DNA of 64,000 nucleotides from Theocolax elegans (lineage: Eukaryota; Arthropoda; Insecta; Hymenoptera; Cerocephalidae): assembly GCA_026168455.1 (NCBI GenBank), contig CM047431.1:47557466-47621465 (forward strand). The letters are read 5' to 3'. The translations under genes were made by a program, and so were the position numbers. The stretch's first letter is position 1. Each line of letters begins with the position of its first letter. Under the pieces are notes generated by a model. The model saw only the letters and a program-made list of their open reading frames with translations. It was not told the origin of the DNA and searched no databases. Below, one piece after another: positions 36,219-48,061 of the stretch.

Positions 36219-37004
36219 TTTTCTATTAAATATATACGTACGCGGATAGAGTATACTTTTTTATATAAAATAAACCGCGACGAAACGGTAAATCTGGGTA
36301 AATTTGATTAATTTACTAGAAATTACCGGAATACCACGGTCCAAAAAAATATATAACGAATTCTTTAAACATTTTACGAATTTTTAAATTTTACTTTCTC
36401 GTAACAGTTGGTACATACGTTTTAGGTGTACCGTGTTATCACGACAATTTTTGTGTGAAAATCCTCTCGTACAGAATTTATGAACACATAGAGTTTGAAA
36501 AAAAAATTTAATGATTTAATAAAGTATGTTGTTGCATTCTCGTTTGACTATAAATAATCGTTCGATAGTAATAAGTATCTATATAGTAGTCCGAAACATG
36601 TTATCTTTCTTTCAATGAGAAATTTGTTCGATTTCAAGAAATATTTCTTAGCCTCGGAAAACATTATATTCAATTCCCCTGGTACAAGTATATTTAATAT
36701 TTTTAAACCATTTAATCGTCTACAAAAAGGGGTTTAAACATTTTACGTGGGACGTTCAACACATTTCTTGTCCTCCAAAAAAAACTTGAAACTATTAAAA
36801 ACAATATTAAATTTGTAAATCATTTTTTAAGAAATAAAAACGCTCAATTGATTAAACTACGAACAATGGGTTTTTCATTCGTAAAAAATAATATTTTTTA
36901 TATATTGCAAATTATTTCCATGAAATTTGTGTTGACTTAAGTTTACGACACTTTGTTCGTAATAGGTCAAGTTAGGATATTAGAAATGCACCGTTAATTC
37001 TTTA
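36219..37004. other. AT-rich non-coding stretch
   Basis: Nothing recognisable. Confidence 0.5.
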
Positions 37005-37336
37005 TATTTTTTATAAACAAAAACAAAAAATTTTGGAAAAATTAGGCCATTATGCATCCTATAAACAATATAGGTATACACCCAAAGACCCAAATATTTT
37101 AAGATTTTTCAATCACTATCACCTTATAACGTTTCGGTTTTAAGTTTATACCTTTTTTATTCAAAATTATCGACCAAACATTTGTTTGTTCAATTATAGA
37201 TACAAAAATTAATTTTTCTTCTTGCGAATGAGTCAATTATCACGTATTTTCTCATGTTTTGAACTATCCGAAATTTCAAATATAATTTTTGAGTTAAAGA
37301 TGTAGATCCTTATGATTTGAGTGCGACAACCCGACC
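37005..37336 (+). mobile_element. decayed copy of miniature element family A
   Basis: The blocks TTATCGACCAAACATTTGTTTG, TTTTCTCATGTTTTGAACTATCC and GATCCTTATGATTTGAGTGCGAC align in order with 8687-9062. The right end GAGTGCGACAACCCG is a mutated terminus; the left end is lost. Confidence 0.6.
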
Positions 37337-38357
37337 AAAAATTTTGAAATGAATTTCAAATTGTCCAACATAGCCCAATATTTGTAAAAAAATAGTTGCA
37401 AATTGTTAGCGAGAGGTCATTCATGAAAGTTAAAAAATATTTCTGTTTAAAATGTAGCAAATGGATATACTTATTATTTTACACAAAGCTCAGTAAAATC
37501 TTAGAATTTAACAAGTCAATACTTTTTTTATTGTTTTTAATTTAATATGATATTTAACTTTAATAAGGTAGGAATGATAATTGTTTATTATGAGACCCTG
37601 CTAATTGTTTAGAAAAAGTTATTTATTTAGAAATGTATATGATAATAAGAGATAAAAATAATCATTTTGTTATGATTGATTATTTATTACAAATAGTTAT
37701 AACATTTTCTTACAGAAATATAAATAGCTTGTTTTACGTTTAACATAATATATATGCCTCGATGTTACTTAAGATAAAAATTAAAATTAAATTGACTCGC
37801 ACAATATTTAAAATATTTAACTAATTTATTAAGTTTCATTTCCCATAAATTGTATATCTATAAGGTTATAAAAATAAATTAATCAGAAACTTACTTAAAT
37901 TTCCCGTAGGTATGTGTTCAATGAGTTGATGTGGTTTAAAAATACTTTTTAAATTATATTTATAAAGTTTAAGAAATGTTTATTCAACTGCGATTATTAC
38001 GTTTGAGATTTTTAATTTACTTAAGTCAAGAACGTGATTTATTTAATTATTATTTTGCTTTTTTTTATTAAAATTATATTTATTTAGTCCAAGAAATAAT
38101 ATTTTTTACAAATTTGATTTTTAAATTCAAGTATATATATATTCTCTTGTTTATAGATTGTTCCATTATATTTTAGTAATAAACTACTTGTTTTTAATAA
38201 ATATTTTTAGTAAATAATAAATTATTTTTAGTAAATATATTTACGTATATTAAATAATTTTTTTTTCAGTGTGCGAACTTAAATTTCTATAAATAGTTTC
38301 GAATAACATTCAAATTTTTTCAGCGCCTAAAACCATTGGAATTTTTTTTTGTTGCAG
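37337..38357. other. distal end of the large intron
   Basis: AT-rich sequence that ends with a T-run and TTGTTGCAG, the acceptor of the last recognised exon. Confidence 0.6.
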
Positions 38358-38715
38358 AGAGGTGTGCGTGGACGAGGGACAGCAATTATCACTAGCCCAT
38401 GGGTGTCAATTCTACGAAGTGAGCGCTGCGGAAAGCCCGGCGGGTGCTGCTCTAGCGTTTCAAGGTCTCTTGCGCGAAGCTCGCTCGGTCCAGCTTTTGC
38501 GCGCTTTACCCATACGTCGCAAGCTCGGGGTTCACTCGGTCTCTCGGGTGTTGGGCACGATATTCGGGAAGAACAACAACAGCAACAACAACAACATCAA
38601 CAACAACAATAACAATAACAACAACAACAATAACAATCACAACAACAACAACAATAATAATAACAACAATGGAAGTACCAAGGACCGAAAGAAGAGGCCG
38701 TCCCTCAGTATATGA
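38358..38715 (+). CDS. RERG/RasL-type Ras-like GTPase, terminal coding exon
   Basis: The first base completes the Arg codon split by the intron; 117 more residues follow, with TGA at 38713-38715. EVCVDEGQQLSLAHGCQFYE and VSAAES form the G5 region (ETSA/SAK counterpart) that contacts the guanine base; the last helix of the G domain is rich in Leu and Arg (LLREARSVQLLRALPIRRK). The tail contains an asparagine tract (38572-38670) and ends KDRKKRPSLSI. There is no CAAX box, as in RERG and RasL12, so membrane attachment by prenylation is not expected. The exon is much richer in GC than its surroundings. Confidence 0.9.
38572..38670 (+). repeat. (AAC/AAT)n trinucleotide repeat encoding poly-Asn
   Basis: 33 codons, 30 of them Asn, interrupted by single Ser, Ile and His codons. 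AAC dominates, with AAT clusters in the middle and at the end. Such tracts vary in length between individuals and species and lie outside the folded G domain. Confidence 0.95.
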
Positions 38716-41700
38716 CGGCTCGTTTGCGCCCTCCTCCTTGGCGCCGCCGGCACGCGCGACGAACCCGACTGCAGGAAAGACGTCGTTGTCCTCAGTAGTC
38801 GTGTTTACGTCGGACGTTGACGAGCGTTGCAGCCCCGTTTACTCTTTATGCACAATTGTAACTTTTATCCGGACGGGCAAACAACTTTTTTTTTGTTTTT
38901 TTTTTTTTTTCAAACGCTTATTTTACCCGAACGATATGTATACGTGTGCGTACATACCACTATTACACCGATTGTGCATTCTCGAGCTCTATACTTTGTC
39001 GATCTGTTTTTTTTTTGCGGAAATATCTTTTTAATATTAGAGTGTACTGGTTTTGATAAAAGGTATTTAACGAATTGATAAATATAACAAAAGAAGTAAT
39101 AGATCGAATGAAATTTACTCTCGATATTTTTGGAGTGAAAAATGACATGTGTAGAGAGGCTAATCTGAGCGAATCGGTATCGAGAATTTTATTCCAATCG
39201 AATTAAACGTTATCACTCGATATCGCAACTAAACTTAAGCTCGATCCCGATCTCCGAGTTTCTTAAAGATTCTCACTCGAGAAGGTAATTTTTCACTCTA
39301 CAACGAATTTATATGAGAGTATAAAATTTGTTAGGTACTTCGATTATCATTGATAACGTATAACTCTTCTTTAAAATCACCTTAATTGGCATCAGCATCG
39401 GCGAAGTAATCCGTAATTTTAAAGAATATCGAGTAATTTTTTTTTTAAATTGAACATATCGTCGATATACGATGCTAAATACGATAAACTGGTATATAAT
39501 TAAAATTATACTTATAAATTTTCATATAAAATTTATTTTTTTACCATGCTCCATACAGATTATTAAGCGCATTTATTTAAAAAAATTCACTCGGTAAATT
39601 TTAAGTTATACAAAAAGAAAAAAAAAACGCTCGAAAGAAAGTATAATCATTATTGGATACTAGGATATAAGGACCGAGAATAAAATTAAATATTTTAGGT
39701 GAATCATTCGTGTAGGCGTTCAAAACGCGTCGGTTTAACAACCCATAAAGTATATATATATATACGTATAGGAATAAATTTTTTTTTGTACGAAATAAAT
39801 AAAAAAGAAAGAAAAACGTGACTTAAAATTAAGTATAAAAGATAGTATTAATAAAAAGCCAAGAATGAAATGAAATTATTAATAATAATAATGATAATAA
39901 AAAATGAAAAGAAAGTCGAAACGAAATTTTCTTTATACGCTCGAAGAGGATAATAATTCGCGACAATGCAACACCGGTCTTTGTCCTTCCGAATTTGAGA
40001 TTTAAAAAGCGACAAAAAAAAGGCTAAAAAGAAAAAGTACCGAAACGAAAGTCGAATACGTACGAAGTATACACGTGGGTGTGCGCGTGACAAACGGCGA
40101 CGTCGAAACAGGTGAGAATGGCGCTAACGTAAACGAAGAATGCTCGACAATGGACTTTTCTTTACGTCGAGTTAACTAACCTTAACATTTTGTACATATT
40201 ATTATTATTATACATACCGCGCTCGCGAATCTGTACAGATTCACGCGATTCGCTTATTAGAGTTATATAAATATATATACATATACATATACATACGCAA
40301 CGAGGCAATTATAAATTTTTTTTTTTTAATACAGGGACATTGTTAACATTTGGAAAATAGATAGACGAAAGTATGAGAATATGATTAATCATCAATTGTT
40401 ATACATACAATGGAAGAAAATTGGTTAAATTCAATAATGTATGTTGTTGTATGGGTCTGAAAGAATATTGTTCGGAATTAACAAAACTGGCTGGTTGACC
40501 AAAAAATAGCTAATAACTTGGTAATTATTGGCCAAAAAATGATTTCAACTAATCTCGAAATGTGCTCAATGTCTATAATGAGTTGAGATCGAAAATAGTT
40601 GTAATTAAGAGTAAGATAATATATCGTAATTGACATCAACTTAATTACAACACGTCCTAGTTTTTAACAAATATTTTTTCAGCAACTATACTCAAACGTA
40701 TATTTTATTGAATTCACTCAATTTTTCTTTGAATGCGCATTATATAGGATCCGATTATAATTCACCGACTATAACAACTCCGAACGTTCTAATTAAGAAT
40801 ATTCTTAAATATTGATTTCTCTTTAAAACGCGAGAAAGTATAAATATTCGGCACGTCTGACTTGTTCACCTTTTACGACTTTTTTCTTTTTAGCGACATT
40901 AATTTTTATTTTGTACATTGGATTAAACGTATCAAAGTGTTAACGAGAGGAAAAAAAAACACGTCGATGTAAAAGGTAGAATTACACGTCAAGGAAATAA
41001 ATAAAATATACCCAAATTGTCTTTCAATGAACAAATTTTAAAGATAATAATGTGGTATTCGTAAAAAAATGGACATATTATTTTTAAGATCGATCGAGGT
41101 TCTCGTAATAAATTGTGTTATCGGGTGCCTTGTCAAAATAAAAATACAAATTGAATTCATTGTACAAATGAACTGAACGCTGAATTTACCTGTATATCAA
41201 TTATAATAGAATTGCGCTTTTGAAAAGGTATATCTGCGATTATACCGAGAAGAACATTGTTTTAGGTTTTGAATCACGATTTTAAACAACGAATTTGTTT
41301 AGATAATTGTGTCGATTTTTAACGAAACTTGCCATTTATTAAGAGAACTCTAACTTGAATTTTCTTCTCGAACTACGCAAGTTCTATAAATCATGATGTT
41401 CCTAAAATTGTACAATGTAAAGCAGACGATATCGCGCAATCGCAAATAAACAAATAATGCGAGCGTGAAATTTGCAACAAAGAAAAAAATTTTTATTCGT
41501 GGTTATTTTATATACCTTCGACGAACGAAAATACAAAAAAAATTAAAATTGTGTTCATAAAATTGAACATTGCGTATGCGAGCCGGAAAAAAAGGCTTGG
41601 AAGTATATAGATATACGAACGATTCGGCAATTATATTGCGAAGCGAGCAGAAATTTTTCTAATATAAAAATTTGTACGTGTTTGATTATTCGTTTAGAAT

Positions 41701-42260
41701 TTATAGCAATAATTTTTTTTTCTTTTCTCTCAATCGAACCATCGTGTTCAGGGGTATATACATCGTCTTGAAACGCAATCGTTAAAATCAGTCAAGAAAA
41801 CAATGAATAAATAAAAGTATATGTACGGCATTATTCATTGAATCACCTTGCGATAACAATGCAATATAGCGAATACAAAGTATACATACACATATAGACA
41901 TTGAGAAAAAAAAATATATTTGTATCAATAAAATATTTTATTGAATCCGGACGAATAAAATATTTGTTGAAGCTATTAAATATCTATATATGTATTAGAT
42001 TAGATAAATTTTTTTAGACAAATACAACACATTTCAAATACACAAGACGCATTCGAAAGAACAAAATGTACATCAGTGTCACACAAATATTTTGTCGTCT
42101 ATATATTCAATAAGATGTTATGTTAATTCAAAAAAAAACTTTTTTCTCAGTGTACATATTATCAATTTTCGAAAATAATTTTTAAGTCCCGTAGTTTGTA
42201 CATTGTATTCCCTTTCCCTTGCGCACTTTTTTTACTTGTATACATATGCAGCATACACCC

Positions 42261-42307
42261 GTTCCCCCCCCCCCCCCTCTCACTCTATCACTCTCTCTCT
42301 CTCTCTG
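42261..42307. repeat. (C)n and (CT)n microsatellite
   Basis: A run of C residues is followed by CT dinucleotides. Confidence 0.9.
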
Positions 42308-42607
42308 ACTATTTTTTTTAAGTAAATCAATCGTGATTGTTGAATTGTCAATAGTGTACGTATAATGTTAGATTTGTATGATACTTTCAGTGCCTTTTTA
42401 TTCATAGTTCTCGACCGACAACAATTTCCCATTTTTTTTTACCCGAGGCCTTTTACATTCCAAATGTATATTTCTTGTACATGAGTTTTACGCGAATCTC
42501 GTTTTTATTTTGTTTACCGAATCCACGGTTAAACGGAGAGACAATCGCCTTAATTAACGTAAAATGTATTGTAAGTGCTAGTCACTTTGTTATAGTATAA
42601 TTTGAAA

Positions 42608-42613
42608 AATAAA
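42608..42613 (+). terminator. candidate polyadenylation signal AATAAA
   Basis: Followed within 50 bases by a T/TG-rich element (ATATGTATATATTATTTTATTGTT). Orientation agrees with the Ras-like gene. Confidence 0.3.
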
Positions 42614-43181
42614 GACATTTCATTAGATTAAATTTTACATATATGTATATATTATTTTATTGTTATGTCATAACCTTTATCTCAATTTTCCTTAAGGTGG
42701 TGGCATATTCGGTGGGTTACCATATATAATGTGTTCTTGTTGTATTAACCTGGAACTTTATAAAATGACTTATCATTTAATTATCTGTTTCCGTATTTTG
42801 TATAAAATTGTATATTTTTTCAATAAACGCAATAATTATCTTTTTTTCCTCGGACGGTAACCCATTAGGTATGCCACCTCCATCGACTAGTGTGCAATAT
42901 CGATCAATTGATCTGCCTTTCCGAGTATATAGGTGAAAGATAAAGTTTTTTTTTTTATTATTTTAACGTAGCTCTTTTTATGCTCCCAAATCGGTGCTAA
43001 TCAGCGACGGAGGTCACACGATGAAAGATAAAGATAAAACATGAAACGTATATTTTTTTTCTTCATTTTTCGGTAGTCAAAAATTCTTTGGACTTCAAAT
43101 TTATTCGTTGACATTTCAGATACTTCACGCTATCAGAAGTTAACGTAACTCGCGTAAAAAACATTTTTATTTGCATTTTAG

Positions 43182-43424
43182 GTATGACTGTTATGCAGGA
43201 GAGCCTTATATTTTTGTCATTGAAAAAGTGTTGTTCCACCAATATCTCGAAAAGTTATTTACCCGTTTTGGGTGAAACACTGAGGGTCTCTTTGCGAAGA
43301 TGCTGGTTCTATTTCCAGCAATATTGGTGAAACTGTATTTAAGCTATTAGCATTGAAAGCACCGAATGATAAAACTATTATAATCCAGAATTCTGTAAAA
43401 AAAAACAAGCATTATAAATAAAAG
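43182..43424 (+). pseudogene. duplicated exon-like segment, copy 2, and downstream frame
   Basis: After GCATTTTAG, the frame reads YDCYAGEPYIFVIEKVLFHQ and continues for about 10 residues to a stop. It is the in-frame counterpart of 31622-31706. Beyond it, about 43300-43424 is open in another frame (DAGSISSNIGETVFKLLALK, then APNDKTIIIQNSVKK), which also looks protein-like. Together these may be a decayed coding region of a gene or transposon I do not recognise. Confidence 0.3.
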
Positions 43425-43769
43425 ATCAAATATCTGCCCTAAATACAAAACAAGGAACCCAAAGGATACTACTACCGCATTGCTAAATTTGAAAAATAAG
43501 TTTAAAATTCGTATTCAAATTCTCCAAGATGTTCAATAAAATTTTTTACAAGTAATCTTATACAACGTGTACACCACCTTTTGCTATTGACGAGTATCCA
43601 CCACGTTATCCAACTGCACCTATAGATTGCATAAATAATAAGTCAAATGTCCTATGAGTTAGAAAAAAATGTATTTTAAATTTGAAAGATACATTAATTT
43701 TACTTTGAACTAAATTCATACAGATTTTTACCTTACATAAAATTCGTATAAAGCAAACATTTTTTTAAG

Positions 43770-43960
43770 TGGATAATAAAAGAACGGTAAGAAAGTTTAC
43801 TATTAATTATTTAATTATATTTACCTTACCCGAAAATATTGCACATATTTTAAAGAAAGTACCAATGCGCTTGTCAAGAGTACAACGAACAGCCATAAAT
43901 TACCGATGTAAAAATAAATCCTCTTTATCTTGTAAAAAGTGTGAAACAAACAAGCGCAAT
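43770..43960 (+). CDS. candidate internal exon, Cys/Lys-rich, unrecognised
   Basis: The segment is bounded by TTTTTTAAG and a strong donor AAT|GTAAGT. It is open throughout, with phase 2 at the start and phase 0 at the end. Translation includes LPENIAHILKKVPMRLSRVQ and then CKNKSSLSCKKCETNKRN, where closely spaced Cys residues with Lys and Asn resemble the small Cys clusters at the C-termini of some transposon-derived proteins. It follows the exon-like pieces at 43182-43424 on the same strand. No family assignment is made. Confidence 0.3.
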
Positions 43961-45199
43961 GTAAGTGTGTGAACCATTGAAAAAGTTGTTACATATCCAG
44001 CAACAAACCGACGCGATAAGCTTGACATTGTAAATTCAAATCATATATATATACATACGTATCGTCGACAGCTCGGCAACTGAGATATATATATATATAT
44101 TTAAATTAAAAATAAGGAAATAAAAGAAACAAAAAACGAAGATGAAAGAAATTATGATACGAAAGAGAGAAAGTGAAAGAAATTCCACGCAAAAGCAGAG
44201 CGAAATCTTGGAACGTGTCGCATGAATTTCGTTTGTAAATCTCATCTTGTACAACGCGTTGATACGTTACTTTCATCGCGGTGCTTCGCGAACGTTTCGC
44301 ACATATGTGGATATGTATCGCCTTTTCGCAAATGGACAAAAAAAAATAAATTTCATTTTTATTCTTAGTTTCGCATTCAATCGGTTACACATAGAAATTA
44401 ATTTTACACGTATTCTTTTATGGTTTATATTCTAAAAAGCGTATAATACCTCGAAATACGTTAGAGGGGAAAAAATATCCGCCAATTATGAGTTACCATA
44501 TTTTGTCAACTGAAAATTTAACTCCGTATAACTAATTTATCAGTCGAAAAGAATTAAAGTTATTTTTAAATTATAAAGATATGCAAACGATATTTTCGAA
44601 GTACAGTCATTTTTATATTCGGTATTCTCATTTGCGAAACGTTATTGATAATTTCAGACAAAATAATCTGAATCGATGCCGGCAGACTTGACAATTATTA
44701 TGTTTTATAAGAAAATTTGCTGTAGGTTTTTTAATATTTACTATATACCAGGTAGATTTTTACCAAAAAAAAAAACAGTTACTTTTTTATCCATGCTGAT
44801 ATGTAAATATTGACGAATTTTTAAAGAAGTTAAAAATATGGATATTTTATGGTTTTTAACTTGCCAATTATATCTACCGATTTAAAAAAAAAAGTTAAAC
44901 CTTAATAATCGCTTGAATTTCTATTAGGTCAAATTTACCACTAAAGAATAGTGATCGAGAATTTTTACAGAGAGACGCGAAGGTGACTGAAAGGAAGAGT
45001 AGTATAGCCTTAACCTTGGTTCGAGCTAATAATACCTTTCCTTTTCCTTTGAAATTCTATGATACTTCCTTATACTGCTGAAAAATATGATACTTCTAAA
45101 TATAGTGAATTCCGTGAGCCAGTATCAACAAAAGAGAGAAGAAAAAAAAAAATAAGTAAAATAAATTAACATATTTTTCGTTTGCGTTCAATGAGAATT

Positions 45200-46020
45200 G
45201 GTGTAAGAGAGGCTGTCGACCTTCCGCGATCGTATAGGTACACACACGCACAAATTTTCGAAGTATATATGTGACGACGACGAAATATGCAAAAAGGAGG
45301 TACGCGCGCAGTCAAGAGTTCGTTGGCGTCCGCACTATTTCCGATGCGAAAGGAGTCGCTGGATTTATATCATTGACGGTTTATTTTTAGTCTCGTGACT
45401 TCGAGGATTCGCCTCGTTCTGCTCGTTCTATACACGCGCGCGACACGCACTATATATAAATTTCCTGCGTTTCACGTCGATATAATTAATATATCGATTT
45501 CCTATATATAACAATTGCATACGACGGTTAACTGATATGGGTTATATTTCTTTCCTATCCGATGTTTAAAAAAAAGAAGTAAAATTTTGTTGTGTATGTA
45601 AGTATACAAGTAGATCTCGATCGAATTAAAGAAAGGAAGAAGCAGATACGATGTACAAATGATCTATATATAAGAGAAATCTTTCTCATTGTTCGATGGT
45701 GTGTATGTGTGTATACCTATATATGTACTAACGATTACAATAGAGTCTAAATAAATGTTATCGATTTCGCCGGCGATTGGCTGACGTAACAATATCGTAC
45801 TCGCGGCAGGAGTCCGAGGTGTATAAGAGTGCCGCTCCAATTCACGAGGACATAAATTAGAAACGATGAGGCCCGGCCACGAAACGAGCTCCCGTAGGTA
45901 CACCTTATCCACCGGATTTCTTCCGCGTGCTCGATTATTTACTTTCCGCGATGTGAAATCGCGAACACCGTGGGTGGCACGTGCCTCCAACATTTTTTCA
46001 CGCGAATATCGAGGATTTTC
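45200..46020. other. GC-richer patch, possible promoter
   Basis: CpG-rich with (AC)n near 45241 and overlapping open frames on both strands (45664-45993 minus, 45866-46156 plus) that show no recognisable domain. It may mark the start of a gene beyond the window or be a non-coding promoter. Confidence 0.25.
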
Positions 46021-46203
46021 TATAGCTGCAGTCTACACGAAATTTAAATCGGCTATATATATATATATATATACACTAATCAATATTACTAATTCACTTT
46101 GGTATAAACATTTACTTCACTTTCTTACTCCAATATACAGAAAAATAAAACAATAAATTATCCTATTTATCTAACTAGGAGAGCATCTCAAGATTCTCAA
46201 GTT

Positions 46204-46625
46204 TGAGAAACGAATCGTGCCCAGCTTGTAGGATATGTTTTCTAATATAAAAATATGTAGAAAGCCAGAGCCACGGACCCTAACAATCGTTTTTTCAAAA
46301 GTAATACAATAATAAAGCAAAATTTCCAAAAAATAGAGACTTTACTTCAAATGCTTGTAACTTCTAACCTATCAAAATAACATTCAAAACAAAGTTTAAT
46401 GAAAAGCTGAGATAAAATACATGTAATTTAAAAGAAGGACGCTCAAATCCGTTGAAATGGGGCAAAGTTATAGCAGAATTAAAAATTTAAAAAAATTTAG
46501 CTTAAAAAAATCAATAAAATTTGTACTACCAATTTTTGTTTAATATCGCTACTAACTCTTAATTCGGCTATTACTTTGCTCCATTTCAACGGCTTTGAGT
46601 GTATTTTTTAAAAAATTATATCTTT
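46204..46625. mobile_element. palindromic element family B, truncated
   Basis: Begins GAGAAACGAATCGTGCCC, then GTAGGATATGTTTTCTAATA, and runs parallel to 50761 onward (CCTAACAATCGTTTTTTCAA; CTTGTAACTTCTAACCTATC). Only the inner part of the right arm is present (CTCCATTTCAACGGCTTTGAG), so the element has lost its right end. Confidence 0.65.
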
Positions 46626-46927
46626 CAACCCAATTTTTTGTATAAGATTATATAAATGTGTATCTAATATAACGGCAAGTATTGTGTAGATGGCAATAGA
46701 AATTTTTTATATATTTATTAGAGTTTCACTTTCAGTAATTTTATTATTTATTATTAAATATTCCACATACAATTTTGTGCCCATAGATAGTACTTTATAT
46801 AAAACACCTTCCAAGAAGGTGTCAACATTCGCAAGTATGGTTTCCAATCACACTTTTAAAAATGTTACCTGATAAAAAAATCTTTAATTCATACTCTCAT
46901 CCTATTTCTACTTATATTTTGCTTAAA

Positions 46928-48061
46928 CTTCATAGAGTTTCTGCAATAGAAAATACTGAAATCAAATCGACATAAGTAACAAGTATCTTTAATTAAATAT
47001 TTATATATTTTTTTGCTTAAACTCCATAAAGTTTCTACAAGTACTATTCCACACGTGTGTAACCTATTATTATTATGATAATAAAGGTGGATTCCTTAAT
47101 ATCTATAAAGCTTTATTTTCGTAATTATTTACAATTTATGTATATAACTCGCGTTCGTCAATAATATCGGTAATGTAGCCGGTGAGCGAGTCGCCTTTTG
47201 GCGTCGTTTCGCGTATTTTGTGAGGTTCGCGGTGAAGCGATTATATAATTAGGAGGGGTTACACGTGCAAGTATTATTTTATTTAATGTTGAATCAATAT
47301 TGGTACCCACGTTGGACCAATGTTGGTACCCAACGTTGAATCAATATTGGTACCCAATGTTGAATCAATATTGGTACCCAACGTTGGACCAATATTGGTA
47401 CTCATTATTGGTCTGAACGTTGGCACCCAACGTTGGACCAATGTTGGTATCCAACTTTGAATCAATATTGGTACCCAACGTTGAATCAATATTGGTACCC
47501 AATGTCGAATCAATAGTGGTACCCAACATTCGACCGATATTGGTACCCAATGTCGAATCAATAGTGGTACCCAACATTCGACCAATATTGGTACCCAATG
47601 TCAAATCAATAGTGGTACCCAACATTCGACCATTATTGGTATCCAATGTCGAATCAATAGTGATACCCAACATTCGACCAATATTGGTACTCATTATTGG
47701 TTTGAACGTTGGCACCCATCGTTGAACCAATATTGGTACCCATTATTGGTTTTGAATGTTGGTATCAAACGTTTATCCAATATTGATAGTCATTGTGGTT
47801 TGGAACGTTGGTATCCAACGTTGGAGCAATATTGGTACCCATTATTGATTTTGAACTTTGGTATCCAACGTTGGACCAATATTAGTATTCACTATTGGAA
47901 TTTGAATGTTGGTACCGAATGTTGATTTTCTATTGCAGTATTTTATATTGCAGTAACTTTATGGAGTTTAAGCAAAAAAAATATATAAATATTTAATTAA
48001 AGATACTTGTTGCTTATGTCGATTTGATTTTAGTATTTTCTATTGCAGAAACTCTATGAAG
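46928..48061. mobile_element. terminal-inverted-repeat element with minisatellite core
   Basis: Arms of about 110 bp at 46928-47036 and about 47950-48061 are near-identical inverted copies: CTTCATAGAGTTTCTGCAAT at the left edge and its complement at the right, GCTTAAACTCCATAAAG at the inner edge. Within each arm the outer and inner edges are themselves related (CTTAAACT.CATA.AGTTTCT). The interior consists mostly of a 24-bp minisatellite. No transposase. The class is unclear: a foldback-type or other non-autonomous DNA element. Confidence 0.75.
47286..47930. repeat. 24-bp minisatellite
   Basis: About two dozen units of the type CCAATATTGGTACCCAACGT. In several frames on both strands it translates as an 8-residue repeat (for example WVPILIQ plus one residue), which explains the long spurious open frames. 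Subtypes alternate (GTTGAATCAATATTGG versus ATTCGACCAATATTGG and GTCGAATCAATAGTGG), pointing to higher-order duplication. Confidence 0.95.

Larger units (their letters stand above)
11471..38357 (+). other. intron of about 26.9 kb in the Ras-like gene
   Basis: It begins GTGAGT and ends TTGTTGCAG. Its phase (codon split 2+1) is consistent with joining the two recognised exons. It contains most of the transposable elements of the window, the 5S-derived SINE, and the minus-strand cluster of gene fragments at 32341-36219. Sub-intervals not otherwise listed (for example 11537-12700, 14401-16000, 22218-24640, 27000-28850, 36220-37000) are AT-rich with nothing specific. Confidence 0.8.
38716..42613 (+). 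other. probable 3' untranslated region of the Ras-like gene
   Basis: Sequence after the stop is of mixed composition without further recognisable coding exons. Several AATAAA words occur (for example near 39674 and 40984). The one at 42608-42613 is followed by a TG/T-rich stretch and is a reasonable cleavage signal, which would make an unusually long UTR of about 3.9 kb. An earlier site could equally be used. Confidence 0.35.

Noticed and set aside
38358..39034. Alternative + frames overlapping the Ras-like terminal exon (38349-38612, 38669-39034)
   Set aside because: They are shadows of the true frame and the AAC repeat; splice phase and family match fix the correct frame.
42597..42840. Second AATAAA near 42822 as the gene end
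   Set aside because: Possible, but less favourable than 42608 because the downstream T/G-rich element is weaker; cannot be decided without transcripts.
47283..47925. Several open frames of about 100 to 121 codons with an 8-residue repeat
   Set aside because: They are produced by the 24-bp minisatellite lacking stops in several frames on both strands.
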